In this document: positions 17,222-26,782 of the stretch, in pieces
Position numbering within the stretch: the stretch's first letter is position 1
Layout: each line of letters starts with the position of its first letter
NCBI RefSeq assembly: GCF_900637665.1
Contig: NZ_LR134386.1
Coordinates: forward strand, 3,526,501 to 3,590,500
Source: Chryseobacterium nakagawai
Lineage (GTDB): Bacteria; Bacteroidota; Bacteroidia; Flavobacteriales; Weeksellaceae
Direction of reading: 5' to 3'
Length of the DNA: 64,000 nt
Notes under the pieces: model-generated
Seen by the model: the letters and a program-made list of their open reading frames with translations, nothing else
Told to the model about the DNA's origin: nothing
Database searches by the model: none
Translations under genes and position numbers: made by a program

Positions 17222-17296
17222 ATTCCCCATACCTCCATATCAGTTGTCACAGGCTTACCATGTCCGGAAAGCGGCATCTGGGAAAGTATGGGGAAT
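17222..17296 (+). repeat. Perfect 11-bp inverted repeat between lipopeptide and MauE genes
   Basis: ATTCCCCATAC (17222-17232) and GTATGGGGAAT (17286-17296) are perfect reverse complements around a 53-nt loop that can fold further (TCCGGAAAGC region). It is not followed by a T-run, so it is not a standard terminator. It could be an mRNA stabiliser, processing site or attenuator setting the ratio of lipopeptide to downstream proteins. Confidence 0.5.
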
Positions 17297-17404
17297 TTCA
17301 GAACGACAGTCACTTTATTTAAAGGTGAGAGAATGCCGGACTATTGTGGAAGGAAGATCAAATGGAAATTAATTATAGCCTGTTAAAATTTACAAGTATT
17401 TACC

Positions 17405-18931
17405 ATGAGAAAGACATATTCTATAATTGTTAAAGTGATCACCTACTTTTTTATACTGCTTTTTTGCTATGCTGCAATCAGCAAAATACTGGATTTTGAA
17501 AACTTTCAGGTTCAGATTGGGCAATCACCTTTGTTAAGTGCTTATGCAGGATTTGTATCATATGCAGTAATTATTGCAGAACTGCTCATCGTACTGATGC
17601 TGATTTTTCCAAAAACATTTCTCTTGGGATTATATTCATCAACTGCAATGATGACAGCGTTTACGGTCTACATCTATTTAATTTTAAATTATAGTGATTT
17701 CGTACCATGTTCATGCGGAGGGATCCTGGAGAAGATGGGATGGACAGAACATTTGATTTTCAATATCACAAGTGTAGTGCTGGGAATTGTAGCTGTCTTT
17801 TTATATTCAAAGAACGAATATCCACGCAAAACTGTTATTCTATCACTCGTCATTTCCAATATTCTAAGTGCGATCATTATTCTTTTTTTATTTTTAAGAT
17901 CAGACTATGTGATTAAGCAGGAAAATAATTTTACACGAAGGTTTTTAATGCATCCTGTTCTAAAAACAAAAAGTATTGCTCTCGAAAACAACACGTACTA
18001 TTTTGCAGGATCTGATAATCAAAAGGTATATCTTGGAAACAGGACCATGCCACAAAATCTACTGACTGTCGACTCATTGCTTCAAAAACGACCCAATTTA
18101 AAAATGGATCTGGATCTTAAAAAATATCCATATAGAAAGATTGAGGTTAAAGTCTATGGTAACAATTATTTTATCTACGACGGTACAGTGCCTGTAATAT
18201 CTAGAGGGCAGTTAAGCCGTCCTGAAACGGAGGTCATCAGTTACAAGGATGCTTTTTTCAGTCAGATAGAAATTATCAACAGTAATAGAATGGCCATTAG
18301 AGCACTGTCATCAACAACTAAAAATCTTACACTTGGTTTATTAACGATTGAAAAAAATGGAAAAAATGGAAAAAATAAAGTCCAGTTATTTCCGCAACTT
18401 CTGGAAAAACAATCTGATGGGGTATTTGATTCGGACGGTAATCTGTCTTCAGATCCTAAATCATCAAAAGTAACTTACATTCATGCTTACCGTAATCAGT
18501 TTATTGTGATGGATTCAACAATGAAACTTCAACGGAGGTTATCAACTATTGATACAACAACTATTGCCCAGATCAAGGTAACTTCCCTATCCGACGGAAG
18601 ATTTAAAATGTCTAAACCAGCATTGCTTGTCAATGGGAATGCAAAAATTTTCAACGGACTTTTATTTAATCCTGCCTACTTAAGAGGCCAGCATGAACCC
18701 GTCAAAAGATGGAAGGAAAGCAGAACAATTGATGTTTACAATATCAATAAGCAGGAATATATCGGAAGTATTTACATTGATCATTACAAAGATTCTGAGA
18801 TGTCAGATTTTATAGTTACCGATAAGCACTTGTACGTCATTGCAGGAAATCAGCTCATTCAGTACCGTTTGACAAATTCTTTGACAAAATATTTTAAAAA
18901 CGGGGTAGCCGAAAACCGTATCCAAGAGTAG
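17405..18931 (+). CDS. MauE/DoxX-like redox membrane protein with large extracytoplasmic domain
   Basis: Protein of 508 aa. The first about 140 residues form a four-helix MauE/DoxX-like domain with the sequence FVPCSCGGILEKMGW (about 97-111), whose Cys pair is typical of MauE-like redox proteins. A fifth helix lies at about 147-166. The remaining about 340 residues are beta-rich, with no family I recognise, and probably face the periplasm. MauE-like proteins act with disulfide chemistry, so it may oxidise or reduce cysteines in the four-Cys peptide encoded 21 bp downstream (inference). Confidence 0.75.
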   Translation: MRKTYSIIVKVITYFFILLFCYAAISKILDFENFQVQIGQSPLLSAYAGFVSYAVIIAELLIVLMLIFPKTFLLGLYSSTAMMTAFTVYIYLILNYSDFVPCSCGGILEKMGWTEHLIFNITSVVLGIVAVFLYSKNEYPRKTVILSLVISNILSAIIILFLFLRSDYVIKQENNFTRRFLMHPVLKTKSIALENNTYYFAGSDNQKVYLGNRTMPQNLLTVDSLLQKRPNLKMDLDLKKYPYRKIEVKVYGNNYFIYDGTVPVISRGQLSRPETEVISYKDAFFSQIEIINSNRMAIRALSSTTKNLTLGLLTIEKNGKNGKNKVQLFPQLLEKQSDGVFDSDGNLSSDPKSSKVTYIHAYRNQFIVMDSTMKLQRRLSTIDTTTIAQIKVTSLSDGRFKMSKPALLVNGNAKIFNGLLFNPAYLRGQHEPVKRWKESRTIDVYNINKQEYIGSIYIDHYKDSEMSDFIVTDKHLYVIAGNQLIQYRLTNSLTKYFKNGVAENRIQE

Positions 18932-18952
18932 GCACAATCAAATTTCTTTATT

Positions 18953-19225
18953 ATGAAAAAATTTCTTTTTCCTGTTGTCCTAGTATTAGTGGGCACAGGG
19001 TCAGCACTTGCTACCAACGTAGCAAAAAAGAGTAACAAAGCTTTAGTACCTGCTTACAGAATTGTGAGCGTAGGAGGAGGACAGTTCCAATGTCAAAATG
19101 CTGAGCAACAGTGTAGTGATGTTAATAATGGTATTGTCTGTAAATGGGAAGTTGACGGCACTACCGATCTTCATGATGAAGGCTCAGGAACCATGTGTGG
19201 AAGCGAACTTTTTCAAATTCCATAA
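18953..19225 (+). CDS. DUF6520-family secreted four-cysteine peptide
   Basis: Protein of 90 aa. Signal peptide MKKFLFPVVLVLVGTGSALA, then a small domain with cysteines at 47, 54, 63 and 82 (CQNAEQQC, IVCKWE, TMCGSE), as in DUF6520 peptides. Four Cys would give two disulfides outside the cytoplasm. It follows the MauE-like gene by 21 bp and ends at a strong terminator. Function unknown in the family. The pairing with a redox membrane protein suggests that disulfide formation matters. Confidence 0.7.
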   Translation: MKKFLFPVVLVLVGTGSALATNVAKKSNKALVPAYRIVSVGGGQFQCQNAEQQCSDVNNGIVCKWEVDGTTDLHDEGSGTMCGSELFQIP

Positions 19226-19236
19226 TAGAAAGATGA

Positions 19237-19260
19237 GGGACGCTATTGAGCGTCCCTTTT
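19237..19260. terminator. Bidirectional terminator overlapping the end of the S9 peptidase gene
   Basis: GGGACGC-TATTGA-GCGTCCC followed by TTTT is a perfect 7-bp stem. It lies after the DUF6520 stop on the plus strand. On the minus strand the same hairpin encodes the last codons (RDAQ and stop) of the peptidase gene. Confidence 0.85.
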
Positions 19261-21735
19261 CATTTCCTGATTAATCCAGTCAATATTTTCCTCTTTTTTT
19301 AAAAAATAATTCCACCAATCCATTACCTTATTATTAAGGTCTTTGATTTCCTCAGAATCATCCTTTAAAGAGTGCTCCTGCTTGTCATACAGTAAAGCCA
19401 CAGCCTTCTTATCATTTCGCAGCAATCCCATAAAGAAACTCATAGGCTGATCCAAAGGAGTATTAGTATCTTTTTTTCCTGCCCATATCAAGACCGGTGC
19501 ACTCACATTTTCCACATAATTGATTGGATTATTACGAAAATACACGTCTTTATTATCAGAGTATGGTTCTCCCATCTCAAACTGACCGTTTTCAAACCGC
19601 ATATAATTGGCAACATTAAAAAGATCGCTGAACGAAAAATAAAAGTGAGGAATATCACCTAATGATCCACCTGTAACGTATGCTGCAAAGCGTTTGGAAT
19701 GAGTAGAGATGAAATTGGTTTCGTATCCTCCTAAAGAATGACCAATCAATCCCAACCGAGATGCATCAATATTCGGATGATTTACAATTACATCCAAACC
19801 GCTGTTCACGCAATCCAAAGCGGAAAGACCTGTTCCTCTCTTATCGAATAGTATATCCGGTTGGAAAACAAAATAACCATTCTCTATAAGCGTACGTTTG
19901 TTAAAGCCAGTATTACCCCAGTCAGGGTAAAGGTACTTGTCTGCACTGCCGGAAAGTAAACTGTAGACCTGAACCACCACGGGATATTTTTTCGAGGAAT
20001 CAAAATCTACAGGATAGGTAAGAACTCCTTTTAAAGCGGTCCCCACACTGTTTTTATAGGACAGAATATCCTGTTTCATAAACTTTGATTTCTGATCATG
20101 CAAATTTGAATGGTATAATAATTTCTTTTCGGCATCACCTTTTTCAGTTAAATACAAACTGGCGGCTACATTAAAATTTTCCTCTACAGTAAATATTATG
20201 TTTTTCTTTTTGTCGTATTTAAAGTCTTTTATTTTGTTGGGAGTATAAGGAATTAGATTTCGTATCTCTCCGTTCAAAAATGTAAAATAGCCGTTATCAT
20301 TATAATCTGTTCTTTTTACATTTAATACTAGAGGTTTCTTTGCATCGGCACTTCTTTCGACAAATTTAAAATTACTTATATGATGGATCAGGTTTCCGAG
20401 TAAGTTATGAAAGGTCACTTTTGAATTGTTTGCAACAATAATTTTTTTTGAGCTACCTTTTATCAGATCATATCTGAACAAACCATCTGCACATTCAAAT
20501 AAGGCTGTCTGATCAGACATCATTACTGGATTGGTAAGCTTTTCGGTAGTCATAATATCTTTTATCTTGTTGAGAAAATGGTCATATAAGATCCACATTT
20601 TTTTATCAATACGGTACGCAAGTGTAAATCTGCGATTCTCACTCATGACCAATTCTTCGACATTTTCAAAGATACGTTCAGCCTTATCGGTATAAGTATC
20701 ATATCTGAATACATTAAAACTGCGATAGCCAGTATAATTGAATTCTTCGTCTGTATGATATGCCCAAAGATAGTGGGCATCATTCATCCCGATAAAATCA
20801 GAAAAATGACCTGTCGGTATTTCTATGATCTCATCTTTTGAAATGTTCCAGTGTAGGTACCGATGATGCTTTGTTCCGTCTTTTTTGTCCCGCAGGCGTT
20901 TATCTCCACTATACCATACCTCTACCATTTTATCTTTCTGTGGTTGCTGGATATGCTGAAAATCAATCAGGAAAGTATCGGAATCATGAATCTCAGATAT
21001 TTTAACGGATTCAAATCCACTAGAACTGATTTCCTTATTCTTATATAAATAATTATCTGATGTTCTGATTAAAAAAACACTTAATTCTAAATCATCTGCT
21101 TTCCGATATTCTTCTGTCAATGAAATGAAATTTTTTGATGGCAGGTACTTTATTGATTTAATACCATTGCTCGTTGTATGTATCGTTTTTACAGTTTTAC
21201 CATTCCATACAGCAATTTCAGAGGTGCTACCATTTTTATAAACCAGATATACTCTGCCGTCCCCATCCGAAATAAAATCCTGCACTCCTTTTGAAGAATG
21301 CAGAAGTTTCCCTTTATAGTCATAGATATTGATATTCTTAGCATGATCAAGGAGAACCACCTGTTTTGACACTGACAGAATTTCTCCACTAATTATTTGA
21401 TCAAACTTCTTTCTCTTTTTTGACGGCAGATCGATCAGTTCTGCTGTACCATTACCTACGGCAAATGCGAGATTGTTATTCAGGAATGCAACTTTATTTT
21501 TTTTTAGCAAAGTATCTAAAATTATGTTCTCTGATTTTGTATCAAAAATCAAAATTGTATCTGAATTCTTCCTGTAATATTTCGTTACTAAGGCAAACCG
21601 TTGATCATCCGTTACCTGCAAGCCACCTATTGCTGTTGAAAAACGAGACATCCATTGATCCATTTCGGCATCAGTTTTCTGTGCTTTAATCAGGATACCT
21701 GAGCAAAGCCATAATAAAAGACAAACGGTTTTCAT
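19243..21735 (-). CDS. Secreted S9-family (prolyl-oligopeptidase-like) peptidase
   Basis: Start placed at the ATG giving MKTVCLLLWLCSGILIKAQ, a clear signal peptide (830 aa). An in-frame ATG 22 codons upstream would destroy it. An N-terminal beta-propeller-like region (to about 560) is followed by an alpha/beta-hydrolase domain with the nucleophile in GLIGHSLGGYE (Ser near 667), an Asp in IWAGKKDTNTP and His in DKQEHSL, the S9 triad. The ATG overlaps the susD stop (TAATG), so it is translationally coupled. Co-expression with a SusC/D transporter suggests that it degrades or trims peptides taken up by that transporter. Confidence 0.85.
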   Translation of the reverse strand: MKTVCLLLWLCSGILIKAQKTDAEMDQWMSRFSTAIGGLQVTDDQRFALVTKYYRKNSDTILIFDTKSENIILDTLLKKNKVAFLNNNLAFAVGNGTAELIDLPSKKRKKFDQIISGEILSVSKQVVLLDHAKNINIYDYKGKLLHSSKGVQDFISDGDGRVYLVYKNGSTSEIAVWNGKTVKTIHTTSNGIKSIKYLPSKNFISLTEEYRKADDLELSVFLIRTSDNYLYKNKEISSSGFESVKISEIHDSDTFLIDFQHIQQPQKDKMVEVWYSGDKRLRDKKDGTKHHRYLHWNISKDEIIEIPTGHFSDFIGMNDAHYLWAYHTDEEFNYTGYRSFNVFRYDTYTDKAERIFENVEELVMSENRRFTLAYRIDKKMWILYDHFLNKIKDIMTTEKLTNPVMMSDQTALFECADGLFRYDLIKGSSKKIIVANNSKVTFHNLLGNLIHHISNFKFVERSADAKKPLVLNVKRTDYNDNGYFTFLNGEIRNLIPYTPNKIKDFKYDKKKNIIFTVEENFNVAASLYLTEKGDAEKKLLYHSNLHDQKSKFMKQDILSYKNSVGTALKGVLTYPVDFDSSKKYPVVVQVYSLLSGSADKYLYPDWGNTGFNKRTLIENGYFVFQPDILFDKRGTGLSALDCVNSGLDVIVNHPNIDASRLGLIGHSLGGYETNFISTHSKRFAAYVTGGSLGDIPHFYFSFSDLFNVANYMRFENGQFEMGEPYSDNKDVYFRNNPINYVENVSAPVLIWAGKKDTNTPLDQPMSFFMGLLRNDKKAVALLYDKQEHSLKDDSEEIKDLNNKVMDWWNYFLKKEENIDWINQEMKRDAQ

Positions 21736-23111
21736 TAGTATCCTGAATTTTGAGGGTTCATATTGGGGTTCATTAACAGTTCCTTCTGCGGCAGAGGCCA
21801 AACTTTATGAAAATCCTTCCAATTTGTCTTAGTCGTTTGTAAGGTATTCAACTGCCCTGCTCTTTTCAGATCTATAAAGCGGTGACCCATTTCCGTAAAA
21901 AACTCTTTTCTATTTTCTTTCAGAATTTCATCCAAAAGAGTGTTCTGTGAAACTGAACTTGCCAAAAGGGGTTCAGCTGCCCTCTGTCTTATAGGATTGA
22001 TGTAAGGAAGCGCTTCCGCAGTCTTATTTTGTTTAGCCAAAGATTCAGCTAAAAGAAGATAAGCCTCTTCCAGTCGGAAAACGATAGAGTTTTCCATTGT
22101 ATTAGCAGATCTTGCTTTATATTTTTCTGCACGGTACCAGGTCGTTCCTGCTACGGTAACAGCCGCCATCCAATGCTGTTTACGGAGATCACCGGTCTGG
22201 AATGAACTGACAAGAGCCGGAGACAGGGACATAGAATAAGGTGCTACATTGGCGAAATAATAGAGGGTAGCTTCTCTGACAGGATCACCACTGTTCTTTG
22301 GTTTAAGTTGCCAGATAATATGCGTTCCTGATTTTAGAAAAACTTTTGTAATATCATTCTGAAATTGGTACAGAGGACTTTGAATGACGGCTTTTAAAGT
22401 ACTTTCAGCTTCAGCATATTTTGATCTTTGCATCTGAACTTTTGCCAGCATCAGTTGAGCCGTTTTTTTGTTAATAAAAATCCTTTCTGCAGAACGGTAT
22501 TGATCCGGTAATAGTTCTACTGCCTCTGTAAGATCTGATTCAATGCGCTGTAAAACCTCCTCAGAATTTGTCTTGGTAATGGATTGATTGATCTGATAAT
22601 TAGTTGTAACTGGATACGGGATATCACCATAGATTTGCTGCAGATAAAAAAAGAGCAAAGAACGAATGGTCAAAGCTTCCCCTGTCATTCTGTTTTTTTC
22701 AGCAGCTGATATAGAACTTGAGCTATTCAGTCCTTCAATTATTGAATTGCTGACATATATTTTCTGATAGGCTGCAGACCATACTGAACTTACAAATTGA
22801 TTGGTGTCTATCAAAGTATTATTGGAAATCTCGGGAAGCCCGTTGGTAGCGTTGACTGCGTAGTACGTCAAATCATCGGTGTAAAGACTCAGTATTCTGC
22901 CACTCTGATCTCCTGCAATCGGCGAAGCTTCCCAAAGTCCGGCGTATAAACCCGAAAGTACCGAATTAGCAGTTTGGGCATCCTGAAACACTGTTTCAGA
23001 CAGCATCTGATTTTCCGGAAGATCTACTTCCAGCATTTTTTCGCACGATATCAGTGTAGTCAGAATACAAAGCACTGCTATTGCTGTTATTTTATTAATA
23101 TTTGTTGCCAT
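21735..23111 (-). CDS. SusD/RagB-family outer-membrane lipoprotein
   Basis: Surface lipoprotein of 458 aa. Lipobox LISC (C23), then SusD-type TPR helices (NSVLSGLYAGLWEA; AEKNRMTGEALTIRSLLFFYLQQIYGD, of which the latter region is the family hallmark) and a C-terminal RagB region with ENRKEFFTEMGHRFIDLKR. It binds substrate and forms the lid of the SusC channel encoded 40 bp upstream. The substrate is not known. The linked peptidase points to a peptide rather than a glycan. Confidence 0.92.
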   Translation of the reverse strand: MATNINKITAIAVLCILTTLISCEKMLEVDLPENQMLSETVFQDAQTANSVLSGLYAGLWEASPIAGDQSGRILSLYTDDLTYYAVNATNGLPEISNNTLIDTNQFVSSVWSAAYQKIYVSNSIIEGLNSSSSISAAEKNRMTGEALTIRSLLFFYLQQIYGDIPYPVTTNYQINQSITKTNSEEVLQRIESDLTEAVELLPDQYRSAERIFINKKTAQLMLAKVQMQRSKYAEAESTLKAVIQSPLYQFQNDITKVFLKSGTHIIWQLKPKNSGDPVREATLYYFANVAPYSMSLSPALVSSFQTGDLRKQHWMAAVTVAGTTWYRAEKYKARSANTMENSIVFRLEEAYLLLAESLAKQNKTAEALPYINPIRQRAAEPLLASSVSQNTLLDEILKENRKEFFTEMGHRFIDLKRAGQLNTLQTTKTNWKDFHKVWPLPQKELLMNPNMNPQNSGY

Positions 23112-23151
23112 TTTCTTTTTGTTTTAATAATTCAAAATCAAAATCATTTAA

Positions 23152-26145
23152 TTAAAGGGTCAGCTGTACTCCCAATGAGTAAGTCCGTAAAGGGGGTAAG
23201 AAACCTACAGATGTAAATTCAGGATCAATTCCGAAATATTTCGTCCATGTCAGAAGATTCTGTCCCTGAAAGTAGACTTTAGCTTCCCGAAATACTGATG
23301 AGCGCATCGGAATGGTATAATTGATCTGAACATTTTTCAAGCGTATAAACGATCCGTCAGACACACTGGCTGTACTGGTCTGAAAAAGACTGTTAGAAGA
23401 TGAATTCACAGATCGGTACGGCATATAAAGTCCGTTTGGATTTTGAGGAGACCAGACATTGAGCGCTTCCACCGGAAGATTGGTCATAATGCCCGGTGAG
23501 GTTATAATTGAGTTGTAATTTCGGCTCTGTTGTTTTACAAACTGTAAAAGGAAAGATAAGTTCCAGTTTTTGTATCTCAGCTCATTGCTTAATCCTCCAA
23601 AAAACCGTTGCCCTATATTTTCCACAATCTGGCGGTCGTCCGGTGATGAGATTCTTCCGTCACCGTTGAAATCCGTAAAGCTGTATAATCCGGTAGCGGG
23701 ATTTACGCCCGTTAACTGATACAGTTTAATGATTGAAATGGGTTCTCCAACAATATAGTTGTTCGCATAGGTAGAACCTTCAAGACCCGGAAATGAAATC
23801 AGTTTGTTCTGAGGAAATGTTATATTAAAAGAACTATTCCATGAGAAGTTTTCAGATTTCAGAACATCTGCTCTCAATTCAAATTCAAAGCCTGTATTCT
23901 TAATAACTGCATCCAAGTTCGCTAAAACCGAACTGAACCCTGTTACTGCTGGAAGCTGGTAGCCTACCAACTGATTTCCGGAGCGGTTTCTGTAATATGC
24001 TGCCGTCATGTTCAGTCTGTTTTTGAACAATCCCAGTTCAAGAGCCGCCTCCATTTTCACTGTTCTTTCCCAACTGAAATCAGGATTGAATAATTTGGTT
24101 GGGCTGAGTCCTGATGTCCCATTATAAATCAGCGTTGATGTTGCGAATGTATTCAGATACTGATAATCTCCGATATTATCACTACCTGAGGAACCAAAAC
24201 TTCCTCGCAGTTTTCCGAAACTCAACCATGAACTATCTTTCAGGAAATTCTCTTCCGAAAACAGCCATGCTGCTCCTACCGCACCGAAATTGGCAAACTT
24301 GTTATTGCTTCCGAATCTGCTGCTTCCATCCCGTCTACCGGTAATGTTGACAATATATTTTTTATCAAACTGATAATTAACCCTTCCGAAAAATGCTGCA
24401 TATCGGTATTCTGTGGTGATATGATCCAGAATGACCTTGGTCTGTGCCGCTCCGATATTATTAATAAAGGCATTGCTTTCATAACCGGTTCCCTGAATAG
24501 CACCTGATCCGTTGGTATCTCTCTGATAAGTTCCTCCCACCAAAATATCCAGCTGATGTTTTCCTTTTTTAAACAGCCAGGTGATCTGTGGTTCGACGAC
24601 CATAGAAAAACGGTTCATATTACTTTTGGAAGACTGTGAATTAAGTGAAGTTGCTCCGGTGGAAGGATTAAAAGCTGTACTTGGGCGTAAAGACCATTCT
24701 TCAAGGGTATTATAGTTAAATCCTCCGTTAACCTTAATTCTGAAATTCTCAAATGCTTCATATTCTGCACTCATATTATTCATGAACTGAAGATTATCGT
24801 TGGAATATGAATTCTCATAAGCGGCAACAGGATTGGTAAACGTATTATTTTCCCAATTCAGATTTCCGTTAGCATCATATAAAGCGGGTGCATTAGGAGA
24901 AAGACTGTACGCATTCCTTGTGATATCAGAATTGATCAGATTATTATCTAATGATGAAAATAAACTGGATGAGTTAAAACTGAATTTCCTGTCCTGAGAG
25001 CGGTGGCTGATATTTCCGGAAATCGTATTCGTTCTATACCTGAAATCCTGCCCGAATACCATGGTCTGTTCCATATGTCCCAGACTTACCAGAAAACTGG
25101 TGGTTTCACTTCCTCCGCTTAATGAAAGCTGTGTGTTGGACAAAGTGGCAAAATTCCCGATCAGTTCTTTTCTCCAGTCCGTGTAACGGTTGCTGTCCCA
25201 AACACCGTTCACATCGTAGGCATTGACAGGATACACAGAAATATTGTCATTGGCAAAAGCTTGTTTTCTCATGGCAATATACTGTTCTGTGTTCATCATC
25301 TTAAGGTTAGATAAAGTCTGACTCAGAGCATAAGAAGAATTCAGGGAAAGTTTAACATTTCCTCTCTTTCCTCTTTTGGTGGTAATGAGTACTACTCCAT
25401 TTGCTCCCCGCGAACCGTAGATGGCAGTGGCATCGGCATCCTTGAGAATTTCAAAACTTTCAATATCGTTGGGGCTGATTGCATTTAAAGGATTGATATC
25501 GGCATTCGGTAAAATTCCGGCTCCGTATCTTGAAGTAACGCTCCCTCCGATAGGAACACCATCCACTATATACAGGGGTTGGTTTCCGTCGGTATCCGAA
25601 TTCAAACGGGTGCGGAGACTGTTTCGCCCACGAATCTGAATATCAAAACCTGCTCCGGGAGTTCCTGAGTTTTGGGTAATGCTTACTCCTGCCATTCTAC
25701 CCTGCGCACTGGCAAGTACATTGGTCACGGGTTGATTTTCTATGTCTTTTGCTGAAACTTTGGCGATGCTACCGGTTCTTTCTTTGTCTTTGACCTTGTA
25801 GTAGCCAGCGTTGAGAATAACTTCTTCGATTCCCTTTACTTTTTGTTCTAAGCTGATATTGACGACGGTCTGATTGGTGGCTGTGATTCGTTCTTCAGCA
25901 TAATCAGGATGTCTGAACAATAGGATGGGATTTTCTGCTGAAACCTGTAATGTATAGGTTCCGTTTTCGCTGGTAGTCGTTACCTGATTGCTTCCTTCTT
26001 GGGAGATGGTTACTCCTGAAAGCGGTTTATTGGCTACAGTAACGGTACCGGAAATGGTGCGTGTTTGGGCTTTTGTGTTGGTGCTGACAGCTGTCAGCAT
26101 AAGGCCAAAGAAAATACCTCCTATCTTGTAATAGGAATTTTTCAT
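23152..26145 (-). CDS. SusC/RagA-family TonB-dependent outer-membrane transporter
   Basis: Outer-membrane barrel of 997 aa. Signal peptide (to about 26), carboxypeptidase-like regulatory domain (about 27-105, TISGTVTVANKPLSGVTISQ), TonB-dependent plug with QGRMAGVSITQNSGTPGAG and DADATAIYGSRGANGVVLI, then a long 22-strand barrel ending in aromatic SLGVQLTL. The ECF/FecR-type N-terminal secretin domain is absent, so direct anti-sigma signalling is unlikely. It heads the susC-susD-peptidase operon and has an unusually long upstream leader with structured RNA potential. Confidence 0.95.
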   Translation of the reverse strand: MKNSYYKIGGIFFGLMLTAVSTNTKAQTRTISGTVTVANKPLSGVTISQEGSNQVTTTSENGTYTLQVSAENPILLFRHPDYAEERITATNQTVVNISLEQKVKGIEEVILNAGYYKVKDKERTGSIAKVSAKDIENQPVTNVLASAQGRMAGVSITQNSGTPGAGFDIQIRGRNSLRTRLNSDTDGNQPLYIVDGVPIGGSVTSRYGAGILPNADINPLNAISPNDIESFEILKDADATAIYGSRGANGVVLITTKRGKRGNVKLSLNSSYALSQTLSNLKMMNTEQYIAMRKQAFANDNISVYPVNAYDVNGVWDSNRYTDWRKELIGNFATLSNTQLSLSGGSETTSFLVSLGHMEQTMVFGQDFRYRTNTISGNISHRSQDRKFSFNSSSLFSSLDNNLINSDITRNAYSLSPNAPALYDANGNLNWENNTFTNPVAAYENSYSNDNLQFMNNMSAEYEAFENFRIKVNGGFNYNTLEEWSLRPSTAFNPSTGATSLNSQSSKSNMNRFSMVVEPQITWLFKKGKHQLDILVGGTYQRDTNGSGAIQGTGYESNAFINNIGAAQTKVILDHITTEYRYAAFFGRVNYQFDKKYIVNITGRRDGSSRFGSNNKFANFGAVGAAWLFSEENFLKDSSWLSFGKLRGSFGSSGSDNIGDYQYLNTFATSTLIYNGTSGLSPTKLFNPDFSWERTVKMEAALELGLFKNRLNMTAAYYRNRSGNQLVGYQLPAVTGFSSVLANLDAVIKNTGFEFELRADVLKSENFSWNSSFNITFPQNKLISFPGLEGSTYANNYIVGEPISIIKLYQLTGVNPATGLYSFTDFNGDGRISSPDDRQIVENIGQRFFGGLSNELRYKNWNLSFLLQFVKQQSRNYNSIITSPGIMTNLPVEALNVWSPQNPNGLYMPYRSVNSSSNSLFQTSTASVSDGSFIRLKNVQINYTIPMRSSVFREAKVYFQGQNLLTWTKYFGIDPEFTSVGFLPPLRTYSLGVQLTL

Positions 26146-26690
26146 AGATTTGTAAAAGGTTTTTAATCGTTAAATTAATTACTGATCTGCTCTTTCCCTA
26201 TGTCGTCAAACTGTATGGGAAGGGGCTTTTTTGTTTTTTTATTTTTTGTAATTAATGTGATGGATTCATCGATGGATAAAAACTTTCCTGATGCCCTTTG
26301 GTGTGAAAAAGGACTGGTGAGGTTCTGTAAGCAGTGACCGCAAGGCACCGGAAAGAATTTAATATGAATGAAATCTGTGTCCCGTGTGAGCTTTTTAAAG
26401 CCGCAATAGGTTGTACCCTCCTATTGTATCGTATAATCTGATACTGTATTTTTAGGAAGCGGGCTTAGATTTATTGTAGAGATGGGCGAACTGCATTGGA
26501 AAAAAGACGGCGTGGGACTCTACATCATCCATCATTGAGGCACTGGTATACCCTTGGGAACAGATAAGAGAGCCCACGCCTAGGTCGTGAGCTTTCTGCT
26601 TATCCTCTTGTCCCAATTAAAAATTACCAGTTTTCAATGACTAGATTCTAAGCAATAGCTTCTAATATTTTTTGAAGTATCGCAAAGTTA
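26146..26690 (-). promoter_or_regulatory. Long structured leader upstream of susC
   Basis: No convincing gene. A minus-strand -7 element TAACTTTG lies at 26683-26690, so transcripts could start near 26676 and carry about 530 nt before the susC ATG. The leader can form GCTCACG..CGTGGGC (about 26575-26597). Alternatively, GGCGTGGGCTCT can pair with AGAGTCCCACGCC (arms at about 26509-26522 and 26570-26582). The two pairings exclude each other, as in attenuators. A further hairpin CAATAGG..CCTATTG lies near 26407-26429. A 54-codon TTG frame in this stretch is judged unlikely to be coding. Confidence 0.45.
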
Positions 26691-26746
26691 CATTAATTTT
26701 AAATGTAACATTTTGCTAATATACAAATTTATTTACACATGTGTAA
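26687..26746. promoter_or_regulatory. Two palindromes between the susC leader and the HTH gene
   Basis: GTTACATT-N7-AATGTAAC (26687-26709) and TTACACATGTGTAA (26733-26746) are near or perfect palindromes with a similar TTACAnnT core, about 41 bp centre to centre. The first overlaps the minus-strand TAACTTTG element. They may be operators for the small HTH-like protein at 26783 or for a regulator elsewhere. Confidence 0.45.
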
Positions 26747-26782
26747 TTGTAATCGTGTTTTTTTATTACTCCTTTTGTTTTA

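Noticed and set aside
26463..26627. 54-codon minus-strand TTG frame in the susC leader (LGQEDKQKAHDLG...)
   Set aside because: Start codon directly after a stop, no ribosome-binding site and it overlaps strong RNA pairings, so structured RNA is more likely. Not fully excluded.
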